A DNA stretch of 64,000 nt, taken from Meloidogyne chitwoodi. Taxonomy: Eukaryota; Nematoda; Chromadorea; Rhabditida; Meloidogynidae. The stretch's first letter is position 1. Every line of letters starts with the position of its first letter. The notes under the pieces were generated by a model. That model made no database searches and was not told where the DNA came from. It was given only the letters and a program-made list of their open reading frames with translations. Below are positions 1 through 12,478 of the stretch, piece by piece. Where the stretch lies: contig JACZZP010000015.1 of assembly GCA_015183035.1 (NCBI GenBank), positions 1,736,001-1,800,000 on the forward strand. The letters run 5' to 3'. The position numbers and the translations under genes are program-made.

Positions 1-81
1 ATGGAACAGGTAAACGATCTTTCGAAAATGTTCTTTGAAGCTTTAAAAAGAAAGATATATTTAGAAAATTTCTGAGTTGTA

Positions 82-240
82 AAAATTCTGTTTTTAAAAA
101 TTCTGATTTGTAAAGTTCTGTTTTTAAAAATTCTGATTTGTAAAAATTCTGTTTTTTAAAATTCTGATTTGTAAAAATTGTTTTCAAAAATTCTATTTAG
201 TATCAGAATTCTGATTATAATTATCATAATTTGATTAGAA
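82..240. repeat. Imperfect short tandem repeat, TTCTGATTT-type motif
   Basis: Degenerate units alternate AAATTCTGATTTG with AAATTCTGTTTTT. The same motif, or its complement AATCAGAATTT, recurs at 4138-4325, 22150-22365, 23990-24085, 26735-27060, 57520-57800 and 58765-58970. This copy lies just downstream of the zinc-finger gene. Confidence 0.75.
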
Positions 241-281
241 TTTCTTTAAAAAATACAGATTTTTACATAAAAATTCTGATA

Positions 282-1547
282 TTAATAAAATATTACCATA
301 GCAGCTAACAATGTTTGCGCAGTAGTAATATTTGATTGTGTAATATTCTGAAGTAAATGTTGTTGTTGTTGTTTTTCTCCATTAATAATTCCTCCAAGTT
401 TTGAAATTAACATTTCTGTTGTGATAAAATTAGGGGAAGGAATAAAACTTTGAGATTGTTGTTGTTGTTGATTTTGCTGAGGAAATATTCCTTTTATTTG
501 TTGTTGAATATTAATATTATTATTTTGTGGAGATGGAAGAAAATCTTTTTTTGTATTTATTAATAAATTATTTTCGTCAGAAATAAAATTATTATTATTA
601 TTATTTATTGTTTGTTCTCGAATAATATTATTATTTTCTTCATTTTTTAAAAGTTGTTGTTGTTCTTCTAATTCACTTATTTCTCCCTTAAAAATATTTT
701 TAAAAATAATTTTATTAATATTTTTAGTTTCTTTTGACTTTAAATTATTTAAAAAATAAAATCAACAAATTTTAAGTATTTACCGTCTCTTCAGGAAATA
801 TTTGATGATCATCTTCAGGACATGAATTTGTTGTTGATCCACCATCACTGTCTGGAAAGGCCAATTTAACTGAAATAAAAAAAGAAAACTAAAATTATTT
901 TATAGAATAATAAATTACCATCAGGGTCAAGTGAACTTCTCGCAAGTACAGCAACATCACCAGGCAGTCCACTCTTTTGCATACTTTGCATATGAATATG
1001 TAGACTAGTCTTTAAAAAATAATTATATATTTAATTTAAAATAATTAATTTTAACCTTATCAGGAAATGCCCAATTACAACAACGACACATAAACATTCT
1101 GTGAATTTGATGACAACGATACATGTGAGAACGGAGATTTTCGCTGTCTTTAAATAAATTTAAAGTAAAAAATAATTAAATAAATAAATTTACTATGAAT
1201 ATCTTGATTGCATTGAGTACAAGTATAACTTTTATAATGTGCTTGCATTCTAAAAGAAATTTAAAAAAATTAAAAATAAATTTAAATTAAATTTCACCTA
1301 TGTCTACTTAAAGAAGAGGAATGACAAAATATTTTGTTGCAAACTGAACAGGGAAATTGTCCTGAAAATTTTTAAAATATTTTTTAGAATAAATAGTTCA
1401 TATATTGAATTTTTTAAATTTATTTTTTTTTTAATTTTCTAAAATTTTAATTTAATTTCTCACCCTTTAAGTCTGGTCGCTTTAAATCGCTAAAATTTAA
1501 AATAAATAAAAAAAATAAAAAAAAATTTCTTACGTTCTGTAAGGCAT
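282..1547 (-). CDS. C2H2 zinc-finger protein, probable DNA-binding regulator
   Basis: Eight exons (1547-1534, 1489-1464, 1361-1298, 1249-1194, 1147-1056, 1009-919, 869-784, 686-282) join to 834 nt, 277 residues, with GT-AG introns of 44-97 nt. Three zinc fingers follow one another: CSVC with paired His and H-x4-H spacing, CTQC-x12-H-x4-H, and CRCC-NWAFPDK with two downstream His. An acidic linker and a C-terminal half rich in Gln and Asn runs follow. The last codons are GTA ATA TTT TAT TAA after ATG; a donor could also lie at GTAATA, so the 3' end may extend. The start is the first in-frame Met, but the reading frame stays open upstream to about 1630, so the true N-terminus and 5' exons are uncertain. 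The finger arrangement suggests a transcription factor; I cannot assign an ortholog. Confidence 0.85.
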
Positions 1548-4137
1548 TTTTAACGATAAAGAAGGTTCAGAATGGGGAGGGGATGAAGGAAGAAACTGCT
1601 TAACTTTATTAGTCGTCGTTTTTGCGTTGTTTAAAATTATTTTCTTTTTAATTTTAATATATTTTTAAGAATATTTTAAATAATAAAAATTTTTGTAGTT
1701 TTTTTTAAAGTTTAAACAAACTTTTGTTTTTTTTTGTTCAAATTTTTGAACAAAAAAAATTTGTTTTTTACCGTTGTTTTTTTTCAAACTAAATAAAAAT
1801 ATTTTTTTTTTAATATTTTTGATTAAATTTAAAAATATTTTTTTAAAGTTTTTTACGAAAAATTAGAGAAAACGTGCCCTAAAAAATCTCAAAAATGCCT
1901 AAAAAATAGAAAATTCAAAAAAACAAAAATAAAATAGTTCTAGAAAGATTCTTAACTCTAAAAATAATTTTAAAAAAAAATTAAAATTAAAAAAAAAGAA
2001 GCAATTTTTTACTTTCACTTATTTTTTGAGCTATCTCTCTTTTACCTCTTTTTTTGCTTAAACTAAAATAATAAAAGAAAAGTATATTTATTTATTTATA
2101 AATTTAAGGGGTCTCTACATTTCCCCTTTTCTCAACTTTCTAGATAAGGATGTAAAAATAAAGTGAAAGAAAAAAAGATCCACTAAAAATCAATGGCCCA
2201 TGGGTTGAAGGGAACCTGTGCTAAAGGAAAAAGAAAGTTTAGAAAAAAAAGAAAAAACAGTAGCAGATAAGCAAGGACGAAATTTAGCATTAATTTTAAA
2301 ATAGTAGTAGAGTATCAATTAAATCACAAAAACGATGCTTGTAATGGGTGGACGACGAAAAGAGGGGTAAAAAACTGGGAAATAAGTTAAGGGAAAAAAT
2401 AAAAAAAAGACAGAGAAAATTGACAAAAAGGAAAAGCGAATATACCTATATGCGGTGAAATAAATAATATAAATTATAATACGCTTTTCTCTCATTGTTT
2501 AATAGTCCGATGGCCAATTTGGGGAAAAATGAGAAGTTAATTCGGCGTTCTTTTTTTTTTGGTGCCAAATATAAAATCAGCAGTTATATTTTTTGATCAT
2601 TTTGCCTATAAAAAGGAAATTAATTTTTAAGCTTTCAAACTTAAAATAGGTATCAAAATGATAAAAATTAAAAGTACAAACAAAAATAGAATATTCAAGG
2701 TAATTTTCTCAGAGACTCAAAATTTACTATTTTTCTACATACAAATAAACTAAACGAAAATAAACAAAAATTGCTGCGCCGAAATATACCCATTTCAGGA
2801 AAGGAAAAGTTATAAAAGAGAGAAAGAAACAAATGAGCAGTCCAGAAATCACAAAATGCTTAAATATATACATTTATTTATTTATTTATTTTATAGTGAA
2901 AGCTAAGGAGAAGCACTAAAATGTTTTTAGGAAATGGGAAAAAAAAAGAATTTTTTGGCCGTTATTTAAACAAAATAAATAAATTAAAGGGGAAAATATG
3001 AGACAAAGCGCCATTATTGAGAAGAAAAATGTTTATGATTTTGATGAAAAAATATCAGAAAAGAGAGAAAAGTTCGGAAAGCTTAGATAAAATAAAAAAT
3101 CTCGTAAATATTATTTATTTAAGATAAAAAACAATTATTAAATTAAAAAAGTGGATAAATCAGAAATATTTATTTTTAAGGTCAGGACATATTTGAGTGA
3201 CATAAAAACGTCAAATTAAATTAAAAATGCCTTTAAATTTCAAAAAAATAAAATTATATAATAATAAAAAAGTATAATAATAAACAAGTTTTTGTCCCTT
3301 TAATTAAGCAATCCTTCTCTTTTTTTTTCGAATTTTTTCCTTGAAAAATTCGATCAAGCGAAGGAAAAGGCTTACACAAAAATAATAATAAAAAATAGAA
3401 AGGTCAAAAAAAATTGGCTTGGAACAAAAAAGTAAAATAGATGAAAAATGATGACCTTCAAAACGTAAATATACCGAAAAAGGGCTAAAAAGGTTCTTTG
3501 TGTTTATTTTTTTCTATTCAATTTTATATGCTTTCATCCAAAAAGAGGAGAAGAACACCGGAACAGACAAAAAGCAACAAAAAAGAATTCATATACTTTT
3601 AATAACTATATATATTATTTTTTCCATAACTTATGTAGGTGCCATCCATCACTTAAATAAATCATGCCTAAGTAAGCAGCTTTGAAAGAGAAAAAAGGGA
3701 AAAAAAATAAAGAAAAGTTTTTTTTATGTTTATGAAATGAAAGCGCGTTAGTCTACATTTAAATTATAATAAAAGAGAAAATAAAAAGGTAAAAAAAAAT
3801 TGAATGGACTAACTATTAGTATATGAATAAGACTTTTGGTTTGTCCATGAGTATATAAATTAGAAAAAGGGGCGGCATTAATAAAATAAAAATAGTTAAG
3901 GCATCAAAATCCATTAGTTTTTTTGAATGTTCACAAAGCTTTATATAAAATGAAAAGAAGAAAATTAAATGTAATAAATATTTATGTACTCATATTAATT
4001 AATTTTCTAAATTTAAAAAGTAAAAAAGATTAATAGAGATATCAATTAAAATACTACATATGTAGCAAAGTTCTGATTTTTTGTATTTGTATTTTGATAC
4101 CTATTACACTTCTGTTTAAAAAATGTTGAGGAAAAAC

Positions 4138-4325
4138 AGAATAATAAAATGAAAACAAAAGGAATCAGAATATAAAAAATCAGAACAAAACAAGAATATA
4201 AAATCAGAATATCAAAATAGAAAAAATCAGAAAAACAAAATAAAAATACGACAAAATCAGAAAAACAAAATAAAAATACAAAAATCCAAAAATCAGAAAT
4301 ATCAAAATAATAGAAATCAGAATAA
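4138..4325. repeat. Short repeat array, AAAATCAGAA-type motif
   Basis: Tandem, imperfect units such as AAAATCAGAATAT and AAAATCAGAAAAACAAAAT. It is the complement orientation of the array at 82-240. The minus-strand ORF over it (4046-4339) is a Phe/Tyr-rich artefact of the repeat. Confidence 0.75.
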
Positions 4326-5405
4326 AAGAAGTAAAGCAAGTTTTTATAACTTATAGAATAACCTTCAATAAATAATTTGCCTAACTATTAATTCTCAATT
4401 GTGCTAAATATCTATTCAACATTTGAGGCCAAACAAACAAATCTCTTTAAGAGAAATGAATAATAAATAATAGATTACAATGTGCTCTCGGATGTTAGTG
4501 AATTTATTATTTCTTTTATTTCCTTATAAAAACAACAAAAAAAGTTTTGTAAATATTCTCGGGAAGCTTGTTTAGTTTTTTTTGGCCAATTGTTTCCTCG
4601 CGCATATAATAAATAATATTAAGTAAAATAATAAGAGCATTGTATATTTTAATATATTATTTATTTTTGGTTTAATAAGTGGAATTTTGTATAGCAAATT
4701 TGTATAAAAAATAAGGATCGAGGACTCAATATATTTAATATTTGGATAAATATTTGTACACTTAATTGTAAAATAAAACAATTGTCTTCGCAAGGATGGA
4801 AGTAAAAGTGACAGGGTAGAAGTATGAAAGAGTAAATTGAAAAATATTATAGATGGTTAATTAAAAAGGAAATGAGATTCTGGATTTTAAAGTTTTGTTG
4901 TAATAAGATTGAACTTAAAACTTAAAAATAAACTAAAAATTAAAGCTTGAACTTAAAACTTTAAAATAAACTTTTAATAAAACTTTGAACAAGCGCAGCA
5001 AATAAAAGAATTTCAAACTATAAAAGAAAAGCTTATTTATATAATATAAAGCAGCATTTTATGGCCAATAGCATAAATGTATACTGTAAAATAATAGTAA
5101 ATGCTTTGGATTAGAATGTGTGAGTAATGTAAAATGTGGCTGGTTTTGTTTGTGTCTCATTGCTCTTGCCTGCTTTGGCCTGTCTAAAATAAATGGCTTG
5201 ATTGTTGATGGCTTTGCCTCTCGCGGGAAGAAGAAAAAATAATAGAGGCGTAGACAATGACGATTGGGCCAATTTAGACAAAAAATGAAAGAGCATTAAA
5301 AATGAGAAAAGTTTTGGAAAAATAATTTTTTTTTGTTAAATTTTAAGCCTATTTGAAAAAATAATATAATACCCTGTTAAAATAAACCAAAAAATTGACA
5401 ACGTA

Positions 5406-5440
5406 TTTCTTCACATTTTTTGCCCAAAAATGTGAAGAAA
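5406..5440. other. Perfect 15-bp hairpin
   Basis: Arms TTTCTTCACATTTTT (5406-5420) and AAAAATGTGAAGAAA (5426-5440) are exact reverse complements around a 5-nt TGCCC loop. No gene is adjacent. It could be a small foldback, a cruciform site or part of a small RNA; nothing else in the sequence chooses between these. Confidence 0.7.
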
Positions 5441-8400
5441 ATATTTATTAAAAAATAAATAAAATGCTTAAATGGAATTAGAATTAGCTATACTTTAATG
5501 CTAAAAATTTATTTGTTATAAAAAATTGGGTATATTATTGCTATAAAATATAAAGTGAATTATAGCTGAGTGAAAAAAGAGACTAAAATAAATGCCTAAA
5601 AACAAAATTATTTTTTGAAAGTATAGCCAATTAAATATTTTATTTTTTTAAATTATTTGAAAAACAAGCTTTTTAAAAGAATATTTAAAAAAAAAAATAG
5701 AAATTTGATAAAAATAATTTGAAGAAATAAATATAATTTAGAATATTAAGAAAAACTTTAAATAATGTTTAAAATATTTAAAAATAATTAAATTATTCGT
5801 TCAAACATTTATTGATACACTTAAATCCCTAAAAACATTTTTGCCCTAATTTAGTCTTTTATTTTAACAATAGTACAAAGTGACAAAATATCCGATTTTT
5901 CGAATAATTGAGTTAATGCGCCAAATTTCACCGCAGGGAATAAAATAAAAAATAACAACAAAGGATGCGCAAAAAGGCAAAAAAAAAGAAAGGGAAAAGA
6001 TGCCTGCCGTTGACTGACAATTTTTTTGGCTCAATTTCTTTTTTATGAACAACATAAAAATAAATAGGTATATTAAAAAGGAAACAAAGAAAGAAGACAA
6101 AAGAGCTGGCAAATGATAGGCCAGTTGCGAAAAATTTTTTAAAAAAATATTTAATGGCAATGAGAAAATAAAATAAATGATATTTAATAGAAAAAAATAA
6201 AATGTGAGGAAAAATAAAATAAAACTTAAAATAAAAAAGAAAAAGAGAATTAAGGAATATATTTTCTAAATATTTTTAAATTCAAGTTTTATTTTTTTCT
6301 TATAAAACTTGAAAAGCAAAAATGTTGTTTCACAATTTAATTTGTTCAAGTTAAACAAAAATGTTTTTTTTTCTTCGTTCGCTAGTGTTTCAGTATTTAT
6401 TTATTTTTAAATTATTTTTCTGTTTATAAATAATGCTTAATTATATTATAAGTAGTTCACCCTTAAAAATTCTTGTATTTTTTTTTTGCTTCAGAAGCCT
6501 TAAATTGTTTCATTTTCTGAACCCATTAAAAATTGCTAAAACTTTTTTTTACAACAAAATCTTCAGAAATAAAAAAATTGCATGGGATTGACCTTAGAGT
6601 TCTCCAATAAAATATTATTTAATTTACTCAAACATAGCTTTCTCTTTTTTATTTAAATTAATTAGACTGGAAGGAAATGTATTTCCTTTTTAGCTTTAAA
6701 TTAATTTAATTTAATTTAATTAATTTATTTTTCAAAAATTAATTTAAATATTAAACTGTCAAATAAAAAAGTTTAATAAAAATATTAATTTTAATAAAAA
6801 TTTGAAAAAAAAAGTTTCTAGACTAAAAATATATACAAAAATTTATTTAAATATTTATATAGCTTATACTATTGTGCTTCTCTTGTTTTTATAGCGCGCA
6901 TTTTAAATCGCTCATTTTCGATCTGCGCAAGTATATATTTAGTAAAAATAAATATGGAAATTCTTTAACTATAAAAAGGCAAAAAGAAAAGGGGGAGATT
7001 GCACAACTTGAAGAAGCAAAAGGGAGAGAAGTAAAAGGGAAGAAAAAGAAGAAAAAGAAAAAGTATGTGTACAAACGACCCCCAAAATTGAAGAAAAAAG
7101 GATGGCAGCAAAAGCAACAAACAAGCAATTTATTTATTTTTATATATTTTGATATTATTGTATTTATAAGGGTTAAAACAAATTTTGGTATAAAAAGGAA
7201 AAAGGTTTTTTGACAAAAGTTTGGAACGAGTAGTAGAAAGAAGCGAAAAATAAAATTATTTATATTTTAATAAATTAAATTTGGATATAGTAATCTATAT
7301 TTTTAGCTAAATTAATAATATTATAAAAAATTAAAAAAAAAGTGATTGGATATTCTAATAGTTAATTTTGGGTAAAAAGATTGTCAAATAAAATATTTTT
7401 CTTAAGCATTTAAGTTGGACATTTTTGTATATAAGACTTTAAGCTTGAACTTTGTTTTTAAAAAAGGAAAAGATGATCAAGGACATATATTGAAGTTGCA
7501 ATACTTTTGTAGTTTTTTAAAAAAAGAAATTAATGATTTTAAAATTAAATATTTTTAAATAGATATTCTTTTTTTATTTTTAAAGGTAATTATTATGATT
7601 TTTATTAAATTTAAATATTTTTTATTTTTCTTAGCTGAGATAATTTAGAAAAAGAAGATAATGCATTTTTAAATAATTAAAAATCAAGTATTCCTAAGGG
7701 GAAATATTACTTTATTAATATATTAAAATTATTTTTATTATTAATAGAAGGTTTATGTAAACCTCCCTGTCCAAAAATTTACCTTCCTAAATTTCTTAGT
7801 TAGTACTCATTATTTTAGCTTTACTCATAATAAAAATAATTTGTAATTTTATATATTAAATAGACTAACTATAAATTAATATTCTCGAAAATTATTATAA
7901 AAGTTTTTAGACTTTGAACAGATAGAAATTACTTGGCTCTTTTATAATGAATGATTCGCCTATTTAAGTGAATCATTTTAGTTTAAAAAATAGGCAAAAA
8001 ACCTTTTTGAGTCAATTCGACAAAATTAGTTGTAATAATCACTAATTACAACAATTTATTGTTATTTTAAAGCTCAAGCTATTAAAAAAAAATTTTGGGG
8101 AGAAAAAGTCACTGTCGCTTATTTTTAATATTTATTTATATTTGCGCGTGATTTGACAAGGTTTTTCTTTTTTATTTATTTCTGTCCATATTCTCGACTC
8201 TAAATTTGTCAATGAACAGCAGAATTTTTACTTAACAAAAAAAGTAGTAGTAAAGAGCTCTTTACTAAAACTTAAATACTTGAATGAAAATGATGGCTCT
8301 GATTGTTTGGCTTGTTCAACTATATACATTTTTTAAAGTTGTATGACTAGAAAAACTACTATTGCTCTAACGACGACAATAGTCTTGTCGGCTGGCTCTT

Positions 8401-11400
8401 CCATTTACGTATATTGGCCCCTTCTTTTTTCCCTTCTCTTATTCTCAAGTAACAACCAATCATTCGGCCAACTTGCTACATAGGTTATATATATATTCTC
8501 TCAGTCGCTCTCGTAGCATTACATCACAAACACATATAAACACAAGCATGGCAGTCACATCACCCCCGGCTTTGCCGGTAACAAAAAATACTAATAAAAA
8601 AGAATGAAATGAATGAGCATTATTATATTGTGCGCAACACTGCTGAGAGGGTAATATTTACTAGAAGCGTTGTTTTTTTGTCTAATAAATGTTTTTATTT
8701 GTGTGAGCACACAGCGGCAATGATTTGTTAAAAAAAAAGAAAGTTTGAGCACAGCGCGAGATTGTGATTTTTGCTTGAAAATGTGAAAAAAATAAAGAAA
8801 GAAAATAACAATAAGAAAGTACAATGACGAATAAAAATGTTTTTATAGAAGAAAAGTTATTTTCAAGTTTGAAATTGGGTATATTTTATACAACTTTGTT
8901 TTCAAGTTTTAAGTTTATTCTGAACTTTGTTTTCAAGTTCTAAGTTTGAAAATGATGCTTACTTTTTCTTCTTAAGATTGAACTTGATTTAAAGTTTGAA
9001 TGTTTTGTTTGTTTCTAAGGCAAGAGTAAAAATGTTTAAGGAGACGTAACTTGCTTATTTTCAATGATGTAATTTTTGTTTCTTTTTAGTAGTGTTTATT
9101 TGAAATAAACAAAGTCTTCGGCTGATTTTCTTAGTTTTTTTACAATTTTTTTTATTTATTTTCCGTATTTTACTCCCCATTAATTCCCAATTCGTGTCTC
9201 TGTCCCAATCAACTCCCGGCCATTTTACGCCTTCTATTGCGCATGATTTGCTTGGACAAGAGTAAAAATATATAAGAAGCAGGTTGCGTTGCTTCACAAT
9301 TGAGCAAAGGCAGCTGTCGGCTGCTTTATTTTATTGTGTTATTCTTTTTGCTTTCTTCCCTTTTTCCTCTTATACAGTCGGAAGGATGACTGACTAGTCA
9401 GCTCTCTCTTCTAAATTTTCCATCCGCTCTCGAATGAACATTTAGCGCACCGGCTCTTCTTTTTTATTTTATATTTTTTTCTAATAAAAGAGTGAAAAAA
9501 GGAACAACAATTGGTATAGTTGTTTGGCTCTATAGGTTGAGCACACGGAAAATGCGCGATGTAAAGAAGATCAGGTCTGATGAGAGGGGAAGGGAACAGA
9601 GGGGGTTAAATGGGGAGTAAGATAGTTGGGAAGCACATACATAAAAATAAGGTTAAAAATGAAAGAAAAATGGCAAGGGCTGTGAAATAGTTAAAAAAAT
9701 TGATAGTAGTTGGAAATTGCCGCTTATTTGACAAAAACCGGAATTTTAAGGCCTCCGCCAATAGTGACAAATGGCAAAAGATGAGGAGAGGAAAAAGAAA
9801 TGGGAAGGATGCTGGAATTGGAGTGAATGACTAAAAGTTACCAGCATTTGCCAAACACAACAACAACAAAATAAGAAAAGCGTCTTAACTCTCTCTCGTT
9901 TTATGGTAAGCAAGAGCAAAATAAGGCAATAAAGGAATCGTTTTTTTAAAAAAACGTAAGAGCACAGGAAAAAGTTGTAAAAAAAAAGTAGAAAAATATA
10001 GGAATTAAAAATGTGATTGTGCGCGCATGGTTGAGAGAGAATTGCTACTACTATTTGGCTAAATGTTATATAGGCCCTTTTTCAATTTTTAGTGGGACAG
10101 AGTGACGGGATCAGCCAAAAATGGAGAAATAAAAGTATTAGAGAGAAACAAGTGTGCTCTTATATTTTAAATTGTAGTATATTTTTTATTTTATTTTAAT
10201 AGCTTAAAAAAAGAAAAAAATGAATTTCTTAATTTTTTATAGTCCCAGTTTCTCAAATAAATCAAAGCTTTTAAAAGAATACTTTTGGCCTTCTAAAACG
10301 TCGGGAATGCGTTAATGATGGAATTTATTAAAGAAATAGTATAAATAAAAAAACAAGGAAAAAGCAGAAAATGAGGAATTATGTAATAAAAAATTCTTTT
10401 TTGCCTAATTTTTTAATATAAATTCAGAGACTTTTTTTTTAATTTTACCAAGATATCTTTAATTTGTTAAAAGGTTCTGATAAAGAGTCTCTAGAAAAAA
10501 TAATTATTTATGTATAAATATTCGATACAAATAAATTTTTAAAATAAAGTTAATAAATGAGGGAAATAGCAAAGAAATAATACAAAAATATAAAAGCCAA
10601 AAATTCAAAAAATAAAATAAAATTAGCTTAGTATATTTATTTACATTTTAGAGAAATAAATAATCATGAATGGCAATAATATATTCAAATTTTACTACAG
10701 TGAAGCGTGTTTTTGTCTTTTTTAGTTAGTTGAATGGAAGCAAAGCACTCACCAACCTTCCATCGTTATTTTCTCTATACAACTAAACTACCGATATATA
10801 ATAAACATTTTTTACTGGCACATTGAAAAGACCCAAATTTTTAGCATTTGCATTCCACCAAATAATATAAAAAAAATTTTTTCCCCTTTTCCATTTATCT
10901 ATATATATAACTGTATTTGGAAAAGGCTTGCTTGTTGTTTAGACCATCATTCATGTATTTATTCGTTCATTCTAATACCCCTTACAACCTTGCGCCGAAT
11001 TCTTTCAACGCTTAATTCTTTCCCCAATCTACTGGCTGATGATGTGAATGCTAACTGTTTTATATAATTTTATTGAAGAGAGGAGCAGCAATCGAGAGTA
11101 AGAGAAAATGGAATGAATAAAATAGGGTAGAAAAAAGATCAGTAATACAACTTTTAAGGAATATTTTGCCTTTCCACAAAAGGTAGCACAACACAAGCAA
11201 TATATAATATAACACTTTCTATATATTCAAGCACAATAAAATAGAGGACATCTCAATTTATTTTTGAAAGCATTGCTGCAGCAAATGGCCTTGGATAAAT
11301 AATTTGGAGAAGAGACTGATGATGATGGCGCTATGCTTGTGCTACCTTTTGTATGTGATTTTTATTATTAAATAAGCAAAATGTATATATTTTATTGCTT

Positions 11401-11581
11401 TTTTGTAATGGAAAAAAATAGAAAATTTTGTGAATTTAAAAATAAATTGATAAGTTTATGAATTTGATTAACTCCCAAATCGTAAAAGATACCTATATTT
11501 TATTCTTTGTTTTCCTTCTCTGCCTTGTCTTTCTCTTTATTGGCAGTCTTCGTCCTTTCTTCTTCAAAAAATTTTTTCTTC

Positions 11582-12074
11582 CTATTCCAAACTCTTCTCT
11601 TCCTCTTCTTCAATATCTTCATCATTCTCTTCTAATAAAATATAAGACGTATCCATCTAAAAACACATAAAAGGAAGTCTGTTAAAGAACAATTAATATA
11701 AAATTTCCTATTGATACAAAATATTTTGTTTTTAATATATGTATATGTTATTCCTAGAATTGTGTAAATAAATAAATACTTGGTTTTTATTCCTCTTTAA
11801 ATGATTTTTCCAAAATGGTTTTTAACTTTTGCCAAAAAACATTGGGTTGAATTATCATCATTTTCATAGTTTTCAAAACATCTAAAAAAATTATACAATC
11901 GACTAATGATCATTGACTGATCACTAAAATTAAAAACAAAAATTAATAGAAAAATGAGAAAAGAAACACCAAAAAATATAAGAGAAAACGCCAACAAAAG
12001 CTATTTATTTAGTAGTTTTTGAGTGCTAAAGGCGATTGAGAAGAAGAGTGAAAAGTGAAAAATACTAAAGTCAT
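11582..12074 (-). CDS. Possible small single-pass membrane protein (doubtful)
   Basis: A tentative three-exon model: a 9-nt first exon ATG ACT TTA (12074-12066), then 12000-11827, then 11656-11582, giving about 85 residues. The N-terminus is a long hydrophobic stretch (LLLLAFSLIFFG and on), followed by a polar segment (ENYENDDNSTQC) and an acidic tail (EENDEDIEEEEEK). Splice signals (ATAG acceptor at 12001, TTTTTAG before 11656) and phases fit. The tiny first exon is a weakness, and a charged ORF just downstream (about 11570-11480) may be a further exon. No family recognised. It could equally be chance in AT-rich DNA. Confidence 0.3.
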
Positions 12075-12478
12075 ATGTTGAGAATTTTAGTAGTATTACA
12101 ATCAACTATCGACCCTAGTAGTTGATGATTTTACTCGTGTTTTGCATCACTTTTAGATTATATTTTTATTATTTTTTTACGTTTATTGGTCTTAAAACTT
12201 TTTTTTTACTTTTTAAAATTAAAAATATTATTAAACTTTTATATAAATAAATATTCTTATTATCAATTTTTTGAAACATAGAATTTATGAAAAATCCTAA
12301 ATACTTAATTCTTTTTGAAATTAGTATTTATTTTTGAAGTATTGTCCATTATGTCATTGACCATTATGATTTGTTGACTTTAGATATTTTAAAATGAATT
12401 TTCATAAGAATTTAAGCTAATAAAAAAAATTTCTTTTAAAAATTAAAATTTTAAAATCATTTTAGATTAATTTAAATT

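Larger units (their letters stand above)
1548..11581. other. About 10 kb without a convincing gene
   Basis: AT-rich sequence with poly-A and poly-T runs, many short low-complexity ORFs (for example a Lys-run ORF at 6872-7213), a short repeat array at 4138-4325 and a strong hairpin at 5406-5440. Between about 8380 and 10170 the base composition is visibly richer in G and C, with CT-rich tracts. I find no splice-supported protein of recognisable family. It may contain regulatory DNA or 5' exons of the zinc-finger gene. Confidence 0.6.

Noticed and set aside
1..75. Plus-strand ORF of 24 codons starting at base 1 (MEQVNDLSKMFFEALKRK).
   Set aside because: Too short and cut by the window edge; no splice or family support. 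It could be an exon of an upstream gene.
4046..4339. 97-codon Phe/Tyr-rich minus-strand ORF.
   Set aside because: Translation of the AATCAGAA short repeat.
6872..7213. 113-codon plus-strand ORF with a Lys run, and the opposite Phe-rich ORF.
   Set aside because: Low-complexity purine-rich sequence; no splice signals or recognisable domain.
9061..9297. 78-codon minus-strand ORF.
   Set aside because: Isolated, no family and no neighbouring exons that splice to it.
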